DNA from: Pelagerythrobacter rhizovicinus
GTDB lineage: Bacteria; Pseudomonadota; Alphaproteobacteria; Sphingomonadales; Sphingomonadaceae
Reading direction: 5' to 3'
NCBI RefSeq assembly: GCF_004135625.1
Contig: NZ_SDPV01000001.1
Location: 1,362,501 to 1,426,500, forward strand
DNA: 64,000 nt
Below are positions 41,706 to 51,497 of the stretch, piece after piece. How positions within the stretch are numbered: position 1 is the stretch's first letter; every line of letters starts with the position of its first letter. The notes beneath the pieces were generated by a model, which was not told the DNA's origin, did not search any database, and was given only the letters and a program-made list of their open reading frames with translations. A program made the translations under genes and the position numbers.

Positions 41706-42794
41706 ATGATGGCAGCCCGCACAAGCGCACGGCGCGTGCACAAGTACCTGAGCCTCGCGGCGGCGGTTTTCTGGCTGCTCCAGGCCCTCAGCGGCGTTGC
41801 GATCTCGTTCCGGGCGGAGCTCGACGATTGGTGGCTGAGCGGCGTTCCTACCCAGACCAGCGTCGAAAGGTTGGGAGAGAGAATCGAGGCGGTCGAGCGC
41901 AACGGACTGGACGTCAGCGGCATGTGGGCGACCGGGGGCATCCCCGGCCAATACGATATCTACGCCGCAGCGCCGGGGGGCGACCGGACCATTCGCGTGA
42001 ACGGCGGGGGCGATGTGCTCCGCGACCGGCCCGATCACGAGAAGTTTTCCGACGGTGCCGTGTTCGAAACGCTGACACTATTCCACAAGTCGCTCCTGCT
42101 CGGGAACACCGGCACGGTGCTGATCGGAATCAGCGGCTTGCTGCTTCTCAGCAACATCGTCCTCGGTCTCATAACGGCCTGGCCCGCCAGAAACTTCCGG
42201 CGTGCACTGACCACCCGGCCTCGGGGACCGAGGTCGGCTCGCATGGCGGGCTGGCACAGGCTGCTGGGCCTGTGGGTGGGCGTGCCCGCGGCGCTCATGG
42301 TCGCAGCGGGTATCCAGCTCGCTTTCCTGGATACGATCGAAGGCGCGGTCGATGGCGGCCTGGCCGATCCCGCGGCAGCCCCCGTCGGCCCGATTTCCGT
42401 CGGTCCCGGCGAGGCGATGACCCGGGCCCTCGCCCGCTACCCGGGAGGAGAACTCACGGCGCTGTCGATGCCCGCAGAGGACACGCCGTGGTACCGGATC
42501 AGGCTGCGCGCGGACGGCGAGATCCCCCGGCAGTTCGGAGCGACAACCGTATGGGTATCCGCCGTCGATGGAAGGATTCTCGGCGACCATGACGCACGGT
42601 CGAGCACCCCCGGACGCCGGCTGATCGAATGGCTCTATCCCATTCACACGGGTCAGATCGGCGCCGTCCCCGGCCGCTTGCTCAATCTCGCGGTCGGTTG
42701 CTGGCTCGTAACGATGATCTTCCTCGGCGTGCTGAGCTGGCAGCGGCGCGCCCGTCGCGTCAGCGAAAGCCGACGCTCAGGCGCAGGCCGATGA
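41706..42794 (+). CDS. PepSY-associated transmembrane protein
   Basis: A 362-aa membrane protein. The first helix is followed by a large periplasmic PepSY-like domain and further helices, the PepSY_TM arrangement. Signature VHKYLSLAAAVFWLLQALSG at the N-terminus, WHRLLGLWVGVPAALMVAAG near residue 185 and LIEWLYPIHTGQIGAVPGRL near the C-terminus. Such proteins often act in iron-reductase or siderophore-associated systems, or restrain periplasmic peptidases. It is divergent from the PD40-amidohydrolase. Its 3' end overlaps the porin gene by 35 bp (convergent). Confidence 0.82.
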   Translation: MMAARTSARRVHKYLSLAAAVFWLLQALSGVAISFRAELDDWWLSGVPTQTSVERLGERIEAVERNGLDVSGMWATGGIPGQYDIYAAAPGGDRTIRVNGGGDVLRDRPDHEKFSDGAVFETLTLFHKSLLLGNTGTVLIGISGLLLLSNIVLGLITAWPARNFRRALTTRPRGPRSARMAGWHRLLGLWVGVPAALMVAAGIQLAFLDTIEGAVDGGLADPAAAPVGPISVGPGEAMTRALARYPGGELTALSMPAEDTPWYRIRLRADGEIPRQFGATTVWVSAVDGRILGDHDARSSTPGRRLIEWLYPIHTGQIGAVPGRLLNLAVGCWLVTMIFLGVLSWQRRARRVSESRRSGAGR

Positions 42795-43965
42795 CCAGCG
42801 CGTCGTCGAGAGCCGGGTCCCAGCCGGGATTGCGCACGTACTGAATGTCGGGCTGAACGGTCACTGCCGGCGTCAGCGCATGAACGTAGCTGAGTTCGAA
42901 GTTGGTCTCCGCCCGGCGGGCGCTGCCTCCACTAATCGCTGCGGCATCGATCGCCGGATCGCCGAGCCGCGCATGGGCAATGGCAAAGCCGATGCCCCGA
43001 TCGTCGGTACCGTAGCGAACCCCGCCGCCCAGGTAGGTCGAGACCGGGAGAACCTTCTCGTTTGCGACGCCGACACGAACCCACGATTCGAGCTTTTCGC
43101 CGGTAGGAGTCGTTGCGAGCGTCGTCTCTATGGCAGCGTAAGCGCCGCGGCTGCGCCACTGATCATCGGCCGCGTCATCCGGGTGCAGGAGGTAGGAGGA
43201 GGCGGTGCTGTATGCCCAGAGGCCCGCGTAGGTTCGCACACTTTCGGACCGGTGCTCGGCCTCGGCGATCAGCAGCAAGCCGTCTTCGCCGGGGAATGGC
43301 ACGACTGTCTTCTTCGGATTCGCCGGATCTCCGGCGACCGCATTGAAGGCCCCCACCCTCGCTCCCCAGCGTTCGGCTTCGAAGCCATAGACAACCGCGG
43401 TAGTTGTAGTCGGAAAAATGGAGGGCCCGTTCGCTCCCGACTGAGACAGCTCGGGGCCGATGCCGTGCGAGCTGTTGAGGAACATGCTCCCCACCTGCTG
43501 CATGTCGAATTCCCGATTGAGGTCGACGAGTCCCACCTTGATACGATGCCGCCCGGCGGCCGCGCCCAGTTCCAGCCAAGCCTCCGACGGTCGGATGCCC
43601 GGTACCGCCTCGATGTTGCTGACGACCTGGCCGTCTCCCACCACGCTTTCCGAGAACCCACTGCCCTCGGCGATCTGCAGTTCGACGAAGCCTGATACTT
43701 TCAGTGATCCACTACCCAGATCATTCACGCCGGCGCCGACGCTCGCCAGCCCAAGTACACGGCTGCCGCGCCGCTGTCCGCCCGATTGATTGGCCAAGGC
43801 GTCGATGGTGATACCGCCCTCGACAAACGTTTCAGGTTTCTCGGAAGCCGCCGCCGGCAAGGGAACGGCCATCCCCGTTGCGGTCAGCACTGGACCAAGC
43901 ATCGCGTGCGCCGAGCGCGGAAATCGAAAGGGGCAATTGGTGGCCGTGTGTTGCGTGTTCATCAT
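42760..43965 (-). CDS. OprB-like carbohydrate/small-molecule porin
   Basis: A 401-aa outer-membrane protein with signal-like segment (MLGPVLTATGMAVPLPAAAS). Beta-barrel pattern and the C-terminal VTVQPDIQYVRNPGWDPALD followed by LRLSVGF match the OprB porin family. An in-frame run of residues upstream (to 44109) is unlikely to be translated. Start at one of two adjacent ATGs (43965 or 43962), with weak RBS, so uncertain. Divergent from the LysR gene 44126, which may regulate it. Ends overlapping the PepSY gene. Confidence 0.75.
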   Translation of the reverse strand: MMNTQHTATNCPFRFPRSAHAMLGPVLTATGMAVPLPAAASEKPETFVEGGITIDALANQSGGQRRGSRVLGLASVGAGVNDLGSGSLKVSGFVELQIAEGSGFSESVVGDGQVVSNIEAVPGIRPSEAWLELGAAAGRHRIKVGLVDLNREFDMQQVGSMFLNSSHGIGPELSQSGANGPSIFPTTTTAVVYGFEAERWGARVGAFNAVAGDPANPKKTVVPFPGEDGLLLIAEAEHRSESVRTYAGLWAYSTASSYLLHPDDAADDQWRSRGAYAAIETTLATTPTGEKLESWVRVGVANEKVLPVSTYLGGGVRYGTDDRGIGFAIAHARLGDPAIDAAAISGGSARRAETNFELSYVHALTPAVTVQPDIQYVRNPGWDPALDDALVIGLRLSVGFR

Positions 43966-44125
43966 CGGGGCAACGGACCATCCGCGCGCGCGACCTGCCA
44001 GATGCCAAGGCAGAAAAGTGTGGTGCAGATGCCGCACCGCATGGATTTCGGCGGCGCCCCTTGACCGGTTAGTCGCGGCGTCGAATGATATGTAACTCAC
44101 CTGTCGCAAACTTGATGGAACTGAA

Positions 44126-45112
44126 TTGACGGACGACCAGCCTCAGCCCCCTTCGCGATCCGACAATCCGCCTTCGCGAAAGGCCCTGCCGCCTTTCGAA
44201 GCACTGCGGGCCTTTGACGCGGTTGCACGGCTAGGCGGCGTCAGGCGGGCGGCACAATGGCTGGACCGCGATCATGCCGTGATCAGCCGCCATCTTCGTG
44301 CGATCGAATCCTGGGCCGGCGTGCAACTGGTAGAGCGCACACCATACGGCATCGCGCTCACCGAACGGGGCCGTGACTATCACGGGCGGGTATCGGCCGC
44401 GATGGACATGCTGGCGCACGCCACTCTCGATCTGATGAGCGAGGGTCACCACCGGCGGCTTCACATCTGGAGCACCTCGGGCTTCGCTCTGCACTGGCTA
44501 TCGAGCCGGCTGGAGCAGTTCGAGCGGCGCAATGACACCGCCGACATCGTCCTGCGCCCGACCGACCACAGCCCGGATTTTGCCGCGCACGAGGCGGATA
44601 TCGACGTTCGCTTCCACGCGACCTATGAACCGGAACCGGAACTGCTGCCGTTGCTCAGGCGCCAGATTCTTGTGGAGGCGCCGATCATTGCGGTGGCGAG
44701 CCCCGGCTATCTTGGCAGCACCCAGACTCCGAATACACCGGAGGACCTTCTTCAGCACCGGCTACTTCACGAAGACAGCTTCCAGACCTGGGCCAAGTGG
44801 CTCGCTTCCTATGGCGTGGAAAACAGCTCCGGCCTCACCGGAGCGCGCCTGTGGGAAGGACATCTCACGCTCGACGCAGCGCGACATGGGCGAGGCATCG
44901 CCCTCGCCAATCCGGTAACGGCCGGAGCCGACCTTCAATCAGGATCCCTGATCGACATAGGCAAGGACAATCCGCAGTTCGCGCCGCGGCTCGGCCGCTA
45001 CACACTCTACGCACGCCGCGATCGCTGGAACGATCCACTGCTCAGGCGCTTCAGGCAATGGGTCACCTCCGCCCTGGCAGCCGATTATCCGGCGCTGAAA
45101 TCCGCCGCCTGA
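44126..45112 (+). CDS. LysR-family regulator (GcvA-type)
   Basis: A 328-aa regulator. Winged helix-turn-helix at the N-terminus (LRAFDAVARLGGVRRAAQWL and HAVISRHLRAIESWAGVQLV), then effector-binding domain with GFALHWLSSRLEQFER, characteristic of the GcvA subgroup. It starts with TTG at 44126, GGAA 7 nt upstream. No in-frame ATG precedes it. Divergent from the OprB-like porin. Effector unknown. Its stop is 4 bp from the convergent serine-hydrolase stop. Confidence 0.85.
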   Translation: MTDDQPQPPSRSDNPPSRKALPPFEALRAFDAVARLGGVRRAAQWLDRDHAVISRHLRAIESWAGVQLVERTPYGIALTERGRDYHGRVSAAMDMLAHATLDLMSEGHHRRLHIWSTSGFALHWLSSRLEQFERRNDTADIVLRPTDHSPDFAAHEADIDVRFHATYEPEPELLPLLRRQILVEAPIIAVASPGYLGSTQTPNTPEDLLQHRLLHEDSFQTWAKWLASYGVENSSGLTGARLWEGHLTLDAARHGRGIALANPVTAGADLQSGSLIDIGKDNPQFAPRLGRYTLYARRDRWNDPLLRRFRQWVTSALAADYPALKSAA

Positions 45113-45116
45113 TCGG

Positions 45117-46304
45117 TCAGCGCAGTGCTTCGACAGCCGAATTGAAGAAGTGGTTGTCGAGTATCGCTTCGGCGAACTTCGGTTTGGACCGCGAGCTGAG
45201 CACCGTCAGCACCACCCGTTCGGTGGGATTGACGTAGATATACTGCCCGAAGATTCCGCGAGCGCTGAACGCGCCGTCCGCGAACGATCCTTTCGCATCG
45301 GGGACCGGCCACCACATGTAGCCGTAGTTCAGGGGCTCCCCGCCTGCTTCGCGCGGTGCGGTGGATTCCTCGATCCACCCTGCGGGAAGCACCTGCTCGT
45401 CTCCGATCCGGCCGTCGTTCATGGCGAAGAGGCCGAGCCGTGCATAATCGCGCAGCGTAGCGCAGATGCCACTGCCGGCGACTTCGAGCCCACCCGGCGC
45501 TTCGAGCCACCATTCGGCATCGGCATCCATGCCGAGCCGCGACCAGAGCTTTTCCGAGAGATAGTCCGCCAGCCAGCGCCCCGTCGCCGCCTTAACCAGC
45601 GCCCCTACGACATGGGTTTCGCCGGTGCTGTAGTTCCAGCACGTGCCGGGCTCTGCGATGCGCGGGAGGCTCGCCATGTATTTCAGAATGGTGTCCGGCT
45701 GCTGTCCGACCTGCAGGGCAAGCATGTGGCGCCGGTGCGAGTTGGCGTCGGTATGGGTGTCGTCCCATTCGACGCCCGAGGTCATCTGCATCAGATGGCG
45801 GATCGAGACTCCGTCGTAACCGCTTCCCCGCAGCTCGGGCAGGTAATCGGTCAGCGGATCGTCGACACCGCCGATGAACCCGTCGCGGATGGCAACGCCC
45901 ACCAGAAGCGTGCTTACGGACTTCGCCATCGACATGGACATCCAGCGTGCGTGCGCGTCGATCCCGAGTTCGTAGCGTTCGTGAACGATCTTCCCGTCCT
46001 TCAGCATCAGCAGCCCAACCAGTCGATTGCGCGAGACATAATCGTAGAGATCGAACTCCTGCTCGCCGGCTCTTATCGGGAAATCCTCGCTAGTATCGGG
46101 GCTCCGCGGCAAGTCCTGGATCGGACCGCCGCCGCGCGAGATGCGCCGGCAGGGAAAGACGCGGTGCGTGTTGCGGAACAGGTGCACCTGCTCATCAGGC
46201 ATCAGCTTACCGGCATAAGCCTGCTCAATCGAAGGCAGGGGCTGCTCGCTTCCGTCGGCACTCGCGATTACTTCCCCCAACGCTTCACACTCCCCGGCTT
46301 TCAT
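45117..46304 (-). CDS. Serine beta-lactamase-fold hydrolase (NylB-like class C family)
   Basis: A 395-aa enzyme without signal peptide, so probably cytoplasmic. Active-site motifs are SMAK (Ser125-x-x-Lys128) and Tyr225 in CWNYSTGETH. This matches class C beta-lactamase/esterase and 6-aminohexanoate-dimer hydrolase-type enzymes, where the Ser-Lys-Tyr set has similar spacing. MTSGVEWDD and GRWLADYLSEKLWSRLGMDA are typical. Which bonds it cleaves is unknown: beta-lactam-like esters or amides are all possible. Weak RBS. Divergent from paiB. Confidence 0.85.
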   Translation of the reverse strand: MKAGECEALGEVIASADGSEQPLPSIEQAYAGKLMPDEQVHLFRNTHRVFPCRRISRGGGPIQDLPRSPDTSEDFPIRAGEQEFDLYDYVSRNRLVGLLMLKDGKIVHERYELGIDAHARWMSMSMAKSVSTLLVGVAIRDGFIGGVDDPLTDYLPELRGSGYDGVSIRHLMQMTSGVEWDDTHTDANSHRRHMLALQVGQQPDTILKYMASLPRIAEPGTCWNYSTGETHVVGALVKAATGRWLADYLSEKLWSRLGMDADAEWWLEAPGGLEVAGSGICATLRDYARLGLFAMNDGRIGDEQVLPAGWIEESTAPREAGGEPLNYGYMWWPVPDAKGSFADGAFSARGIFGQYIYVNPTERVVLTVLSSRSKPKFAEAILDNHFFNSAVEALR

Positions 46305-46502
46305 GATCCATACCGATCATGTCTATCGGAGCGCGGGGAGATGATCCGGTGCGAAAGCCATCCTCGGCCGGTGAGGCCGGGTCACCACTACCGGCGCCTT
46401 ATCCTCGGTGCCCCTTCCGCACCGGTGCGCGCACATTCGGCATCTGTCTGCGCCCGCCGCGGCGGACATGATGAAGGTAATTGATCGGGAGGGACCTGAA
46501 TT

Positions 46503-47150
46503 ATGAACGATGAACGCCGCCTCTACGCACCTAGGGCCTACGCCGCGGACGATCCGCGACGGATCGTGCGCGAGCATCCGTTCGCGCTTCTGATCACGAC
46601 TGGCGAAAAGGGCCCTTGGGCGACGTCCGTTCCGATCTATTTCGAAACCGACGATCCCGGGGAAATGCGGCTGATCGGCCATATGGCCCGCAACAATCCG
46701 CACGCGCGGGCACTGCAAGCCGGCGATACCGCTCTGGCGGTGTTTGCCGGACCGCACGCCTATATCTCCGCGAGTTGGTACCGCGAACGTCCGACAGTGC
46801 CGACCTGGAACTATGTCACCGCGCATGTCCGGGGAGCTCTCGATCCGATCGATGACGACGACACCCAGTTGCGGTTGCTCGATCGCGTGACCGAGATGGC
46901 CGAGCAGGGCCACAGTTCTCCTTGGACGATGGCGCAAGCGCCCGAAGGCCGCGTCGACGCGCTCTTGCCCCACATCCGGTCGTTCCGCATCGCGATCGAC
47001 CGCATCGAAGGCGTCACCAAGTTGAGCCAAACCCATCCCGCCGGCGACCGCATGAGGGTAATCGATGCCCTCGAAGCCCGTGGCTGGTTCGGCGATCAGG
47101 CGATTGCGGCCCTCATGCGGGACAACGAGCGGGCAACCGAGGAGGACTGA
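46503..47150 (+). CDS. paiB: PaiB-type FMN-binding split-barrel protein
   Basis: A 215-aa protein of the PaiB family of FMN-binding negative transcriptional regulators. N-terminal FALLITTGEKGPWATSVPIY, then IGHMARNNPHARAL, AYISASWYRERPTVPTWNYV and a C-terminal KLSQTHPAGDRMRVIDALEA. Bacillus PaiB represses sporulation and protease genes and is linked to polyamine metabolism. GGAGGGAC precedes the ATG. It lies 103 bp before the aminotransferase gene, in the same orientation. Confidence 0.88.
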   Translation: MNDERRLYAPRAYAADDPRRIVREHPFALLITTGEKGPWATSVPIYFETDDPGEMRLIGHMARNNPHARALQAGDTALAVFAGPHAYISASWYRERPTVPTWNYVTAHVRGALDPIDDDDTQLRLLDRVTEMAEQGHSSPWTMAQAPEGRVDALLPHIRSFRIAIDRIEGVTKLSQTHPAGDRMRVIDALEARGWFGDQAIAALMRDNERATEED

Positions 47151-47253
47151 TCCGGCGGTGCGCCGCGCGCACCGGCACTGGCGATTTAATCATCTGATGC
47201 CTCCCACCCGAGCGGCATACCCCGAGCGGGAACCGAAGGAATGGGAGTTCGAG

Positions 47254-48627
47254 ATGGATCAGATTACCACCACCACCGCCGAATGGCAGGCGCTGGACCG
47301 TGAGCATCATCTGCATCCGTTCACCGATCCAAAAGTGCTTGGCGAACAAGGCGTTCGCGTCTTCACCCAGGCCGACGGGTGCTACATCTGGGACAGCGAC
47401 GGGAACAAGATTCTCGACACGATGGCCGGCCTGTGGTGCGTGAATGTCGGTTATGGCCGTCAGGAACTGGTCGATGCTGCATCGAAGCAGATGGCGACGC
47501 TGCCGTACTACAACACGTTCTTCTCGAGCTCGACGCCGACCCAGATCCGGCTCGCCCGCCGCCTTTCGGAACTGACGCCGGCAGGGCTCGACTACTTCTT
47601 CTTCGCCAACTCGGGTTCCGAGGCCAACGACACGATCATCAGGCTCGTGCGCCACTTCTGGGAAGTTCAGGGACAACCGAGCAAGAACGTCTTTATCGGC
47701 CGCACTCTCGGCTATCACGGCAGCACACTCGCCGCGACGAGCCTGGGCGGCATGGCGCCGATGCACGCGATGGGCCAGTCGCTCCTGCCCGGCTTCGAAC
47801 ACATCATCGAACCGCACTGGTACCGGCATGGTCAGGGCAAGACGCCCGAGGAATTCGGCCTCGAAGCAGCGCGCGCGCTCGAGACCAAAATTCTGGAGCT
47901 CGGCGCCGAGAACGTCGCGGCCTTCGTCGGGGAGCCCCTCCAGGGCGCAGGCGGCGTCATCGATCCGCCCTCCACCTACTGGCCCGAGATCCAGCGCATC
48001 TGCAAAAAATACGACGTCCTGCTGGTGGCGGACGAGGTGATCTGCGGGTTCGGCCGCACGGGCAACTGGTTCGGATCGGACACGTACGGGATCGAACCCG
48101 ACCTGATGCCGATGGCGAAGGGTCTTTCCTCCGGATATCTCCCGATTGCCGCGGTCGCCATGAACAAGCGCGTGAGTGACGCCATCAACGGCGGTGGCGT
48201 CATTTCGCACGGCTATACGTACTCGGGGCATCCGGTGTCCTGCGCGGTCGCACTTGCCAACATCGACATCATCGAGCGCGAAGGCCTGATCGATAAGGTG
48301 CGCGAGGAGACGGCTCCCTACTTCCGGGACTCCCTGCAGCAACTGGCTGACTCACACCCGATCGTCGGAGAGCTGCGCGGCGTCAGCCTGATCGCCGGTC
48401 TCCAACTGGTGCGCGACAAGGCCAGCCGCGAGTTCTTCGCACCCACCGAGCAGCCGGCGATCGAATGCCGGGAGCACTGCATCGGAGAGAACCTCATCCT
48501 CCGCGCCGTGGGCCACACGATGGTCGCCTGCCCGCCGCTCACGATCGGACGCTCCGAAATCGACGAGATGATCGAGAAGACCAAGATCGGCCTCGACAAG
48601 ACCGCGGCCGCCCACGGACTTTTGTAA
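47254..48627 (+). CDS. Class III PLP omega-aminotransferase
   Basis: A 457-aa aminotransferase of the putrescine/cadaverine or 5-aminovalerate/GABA type. N-terminal WQALDREHHLHPFTDPKVL resembles the SpuC-type. PLP site: GSEANDTIIRLVRHFW (phosphate pocket), DEVICGFGRTGNWFG (Asp) and MAKGLSSGYLPIAAV (Schiff-base Lys). Deaminates a terminal amine to an aldehyde, supplying the dehydrogenase encoded 14 bp downstream. The ATG at 47254 (GGGAG upstream) is preferred over longer in-frame starts. Exact substrate (cadaverine, putrescine, 5-aminovalerate, 6-aminohexanoate) cannot be fixed by sequence. Confidence 0.9.
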   Translation: MDQITTTTAEWQALDREHHLHPFTDPKVLGEQGVRVFTQADGCYIWDSDGNKILDTMAGLWCVNVGYGRQELVDAASKQMATLPYYNTFFSSSTPTQIRLARRLSELTPAGLDYFFFANSGSEANDTIIRLVRHFWEVQGQPSKNVFIGRTLGYHGSTLAATSLGGMAPMHAMGQSLLPGFEHIIEPHWYRHGQGKTPEEFGLEAARALETKILELGAENVAAFVGEPLQGAGGVIDPPSTYWPEIQRICKKYDVLLVADEVICGFGRTGNWFGSDTYGIEPDLMPMAKGLSSGYLPIAAVAMNKRVSDAINGGGVISHGYTYSGHPVSCAVALANIDIIEREGLIDKVREETAPYFRDSLQQLADSHPIVGELRGVSLIAGLQLVRDKASREFFAPTEQPAIECREHCIGENLILRAVGHTMVACPPLTIGRSEIDEMIEKTKIGLDKTAAAHGLL

Positions 48628-48641
48628 CGCGGAGCCGGCCG

Positions 48642-50108
48642 ATGAACGTGATGACCAACATGGACCGGGCGAAGGATGCGGACCTCCTCGCCCGGATCGC
48701 GCCGGGGAACGACGTGACAGCTCGCTTCCCGGTAAGCAATCCGGCCACTGGCGCGCATATCGCGGATGTAGCGGACATGGACACCGAGGATGCCGCACGG
48801 GCCGTCCGCAGGGCCAAGGAGGCGCTTCCGGCCTGGGCAGCGAAGACCGCCAAGGAGCGCGCCGCGATCCTGCGCCGCTGGCACGACCTCATCCTCGACA
48901 ATCAGGAGGCTCTCGCCACCCTGCTCACGCGCGAGCAGGGCAAGCCGATCGCAGAGGCGATGGGCGAGATCGTCTATTGCGCAAGCTTCGTCGAGTGGTT
49001 CGCCGAGGAAGGCAAGCGCGCCTACGGAGACATCATTCCCACCAACGCGCCGGGCCGGCGCCTGCTCGTGCTGCGTCAACCCATCGGCGTCGTCGGGGCG
49101 ATCACACCGTGGAACTTCCCGGTCGGCATGGTGACCCGGAAGGTTGCGCCTGCCCTTGCCGCTGGCTGCACCATCGTTCTGAAGCCGGCCGAGGACACGC
49201 CTTTGAGCGCACTGGCGCTGGCGGCGCTCGCCCGGGACGCCGGCTTCCCTGAAGGCGTGCTGGAAGTCGTCACCGCTGCCCGGGCAGAAGCCGTCGCTCG
49301 GGTACTAACGGACAGCCCGGACGTCCGGAAGCTGTCCTTCACGGGATCCACGCGCGTCGGCAAGCTGCTGATGGCGCAATGCGCGGACACGGTGAAGAAG
49401 CTCTCGCTCGAACTCGGCGGGAACGCGCCGTTCATCGTCTTTGACGATGCGGACATAGACGCGGCGGTTGCGGGCGCCATCCAGTCGAAGTTCCGCAACG
49501 CCGGCCAGACGTGCGTCTGCGCCAATCGCCTGTTCGTTCAGGCCGGTGTCGCCGACGAGTTCGCGGCCCGGTTTGCAGCCGCGGTCGAAGCCTTGCCGGT
49601 CGGAGATGGCCTGGCGGGCGGAAACGCAATCGGTCCGCTGATCAATTCCGCCGCGGTGGCGAAAGTGGACGGGCTCGTACGCGACGCTCTCGCGAAGGGT
49701 GCTCAGTGCGTGCTCGGCGGCGGCGGGCATGCGCTCGGCGGCAACTTCTACGCGCCCACGATCCTCACCGGCGTCGACTCCGCGATGGAGATCGCGAGCG
49801 CGGAGATCTTCGGGCCGGTCGCACCGATCATGCCGTTCGAGACGGAGGAGGAGGTCATCGCCCGGGCGAACGACACGCCCTACGGCCTCGCTGCCTACTT
49901 CTGGACTCGCGACCTTGGGCGCGCGTGGCGCGTGGCCGAGCAGCTCGAATACGGGATGATCGGCCTCAACGAGGGGATCATTTCGAGCGAATCCGCACCA
50001 TTCGGCGGGGTCAAGGAATCGGGCATTGGCCGCGAAGGCTCGAAGTACGGTTTGGATGAGTTCCTCGAGCTCAAATACTTCACGATGGGCGGCCTCTCCG
50101 CGCGATAG
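48642..50108 (+). CDS. gabD: Succinate/glutarate-semialdehyde dehydrogenase
   Basis: A 488-aa NAD(P)-dependent aldehyde dehydrogenase of the GabD/DavD family. Catalytic Cys in GQTCVCANRLF and Glu in LELGGNAPFIVFDDADIDA; coenzyme loop FTGSTRVGKLL. Converts succinate or glutarate semialdehyde to the dicarboxylate. Only 14 bp from the aminotransferase stop, so the two form an operon. With glutaryl-CoA dehydrogenase nearby, glutarate semialdehyde (DavD role) is a plausible substrate. Confidence 0.92.
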   Translation: MNVMTNMDRAKDADLLARIAPGNDVTARFPVSNPATGAHIADVADMDTEDAARAVRRAKEALPAWAAKTAKERAAILRRWHDLILDNQEALATLLTREQGKPIAEAMGEIVYCASFVEWFAEEGKRAYGDIIPTNAPGRRLLVLRQPIGVVGAITPWNFPVGMVTRKVAPALAAGCTIVLKPAEDTPLSALALAALARDAGFPEGVLEVVTAARAEAVARVLTDSPDVRKLSFTGSTRVGKLLMAQCADTVKKLSLELGGNAPFIVFDDADIDAAVAGAIQSKFRNAGQTCVCANRLFVQAGVADEFAARFAAAVEALPVGDGLAGGNAIGPLINSAAVAKVDGLVRDALAKGAQCVLGGGGHALGGNFYAPTILTGVDSAMEIASAEIFGPVAPIMPFETEEEVIARANDTPYGLAAYFWTRDLGRAWRVAEQLEYGMIGLNEGIISSESAPFGGVKESGIGREGSKYGLDEFLELKYFTMGGLSAR

Positions 50109-50186
50109 CTCCCTGGCGCCTCGTCCCCGGCGCCCTTCCGAGCCGCAGGCGGCGCCTCTGGGAACGACAAACGAAAGGAAGCAAGC

Positions 50187-51497
50187 ATGCGACTGAAACT
50201 CGCCGCCGCTCTGCTCGCAACGACGTTCGTGACCGCTCCGGTCCTGGCGCAGAGCGAGACCGACAAGGACGCACGCATAACGGAGCTGGAAGCCCGCCTG
50301 GAAGCACAGGACGCGCGTATTCGGCAGCTCGAGGAGCGGCTTCTGACGGCTGCCGAAAGACGGCCGCTGGCCGAAGCCTCGGCCGTTCCCCAAAACGGCA
50401 CCTCCGCAGTGCCGGCGGCAAGCGAGGTTTCCCAAACCGCTCGTGTTGCCACCGCCGCGCCGACAGCGCCCGCCCAATCTTCAGCACTGAGCATCTCCGG
50501 CGACCTGCGCCTGCGTTACGAGCATAACGGGAGCGACAACGACGCTCCCGACGATGGTCGCGGTGTCCTCCGCGCCCGCCTGCGCGCCGCGTACCAGGTC
50601 AACGACTGGCTCGAACTCGGCGGTCAACTCGTCACCGGCAGTCAGGACGATCCGAACACGACAGACGTTACGCTGGGGAATTTCGACGACGATCTCGAAG
50701 TCAGCCTGGATCAGGCGTACGCGCATATCACCCGCGGCGGTCTGGACATCTGGGGCGGCAAGATTCCCCAGGTGTTTCGCCGGAGCGACCTCGTCTGGGA
50801 CGGCGATGTAAACCCGCAGGGCATCGCCGCACGGTACCGCGTTCCCCTTTCATCCGGAGTCTCGCTCGGCGCGGCCGGAATCTACTTCCCCATCGATCGC
50901 TCCATCACCGGCCCCGACAGCACGATGACGGGCGGGCAGATCGAGCTCGCTGCCGATGGTTCGATGTGGTCGGGGGCGCTTGCCGCCGCCTACTACGACT
51001 ATCGTCTCGGGAGCATCGCCACGGCCGATGCAGGCGACTTCCGCGGCAACCTGCTGGGCCCGGACGGCCGCTACCTGTCGGACTTCGACCTCATCGACGT
51101 GATCGCGGAGGTCAGCGTTCGGCCGTGGGGCGCACGCTGGCCGATCGCTCTCACCGCGGACTACGTGAAGAACCTCGGCGCCGCGACCGCCGCAGACAGC
51201 GGCTACAGCCTCGCGCTCGCACTCGGCAGATCGAGCGAGGCCGGCGACTGGCGGTTCGGCTACGGCTATTCTCGGGCCGAAGCCGACGCGGTCCTTGCCG
51301 CATTCTCGCACGACAACATCAATCTCGCGACCAACTACCAGCTGCACTCGCTCACCGCCGACTACGTCTACCGCAAGGACTTGATCCTCAACGCGACGCT
51401 CTATCTCTACCGTCCCGACGATCCGCTCTACGCCGGAGCCGAAGATCCGGACGACTGGCTCTCACGCCTGCGACTGAACGCCCTCTTCACTTTCTGA
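50187..51497 (+). CDS. Putative outer-membrane porin with N-terminal coiled coil
   Basis: A 436-aa outer-membrane protein of the putative porin (Porin_5) family. Signal peptide (to about residue 22, cleavage after VLAQ), a coiled-coil (TELEARLEAQDARIRQLEER), an Ala/Pro-rich linker, and a barrel starting around residue 100 (SISGDLRLRYEH) ending LNALFTF. It follows the aminotransferase-dehydrogenase pair in the same orientation (78-bp gap), so could be its uptake porin. It ends overlapping the CoA-transferase gene by 11 bp (convergent). Confidence 0.82.
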   Translation: MRLKLAAALLATTFVTAPVLAQSETDKDARITELEARLEAQDARIRQLEERLLTAAERRPLAEASAVPQNGTSAVPAASEVSQTARVATAAPTAPAQSSALSISGDLRLRYEHNGSDNDAPDDGRGVLRARLRAAYQVNDWLELGGQLVTGSQDDPNTTDVTLGNFDDDLEVSLDQAYAHITRGGLDIWGGKIPQVFRRSDLVWDGDVNPQGIAARYRVPLSSGVSLGAAGIYFPIDRSITGPDSTMTGGQIELAADGSMWSGALAAAYYDYRLGSIATADAGDFRGNLLGPDGRYLSDFDLIDVIAEVSVRPWGARWPIALTADYVKNLGAATAADSGYSLALALGRSSEAGDWRFGYGYSRAEADAVLAAFSHDNINLATNYQLHSLTADYVYRKDLILNATLYLYRPDDPLYAGAEDPDDWLSRLRLNALFTF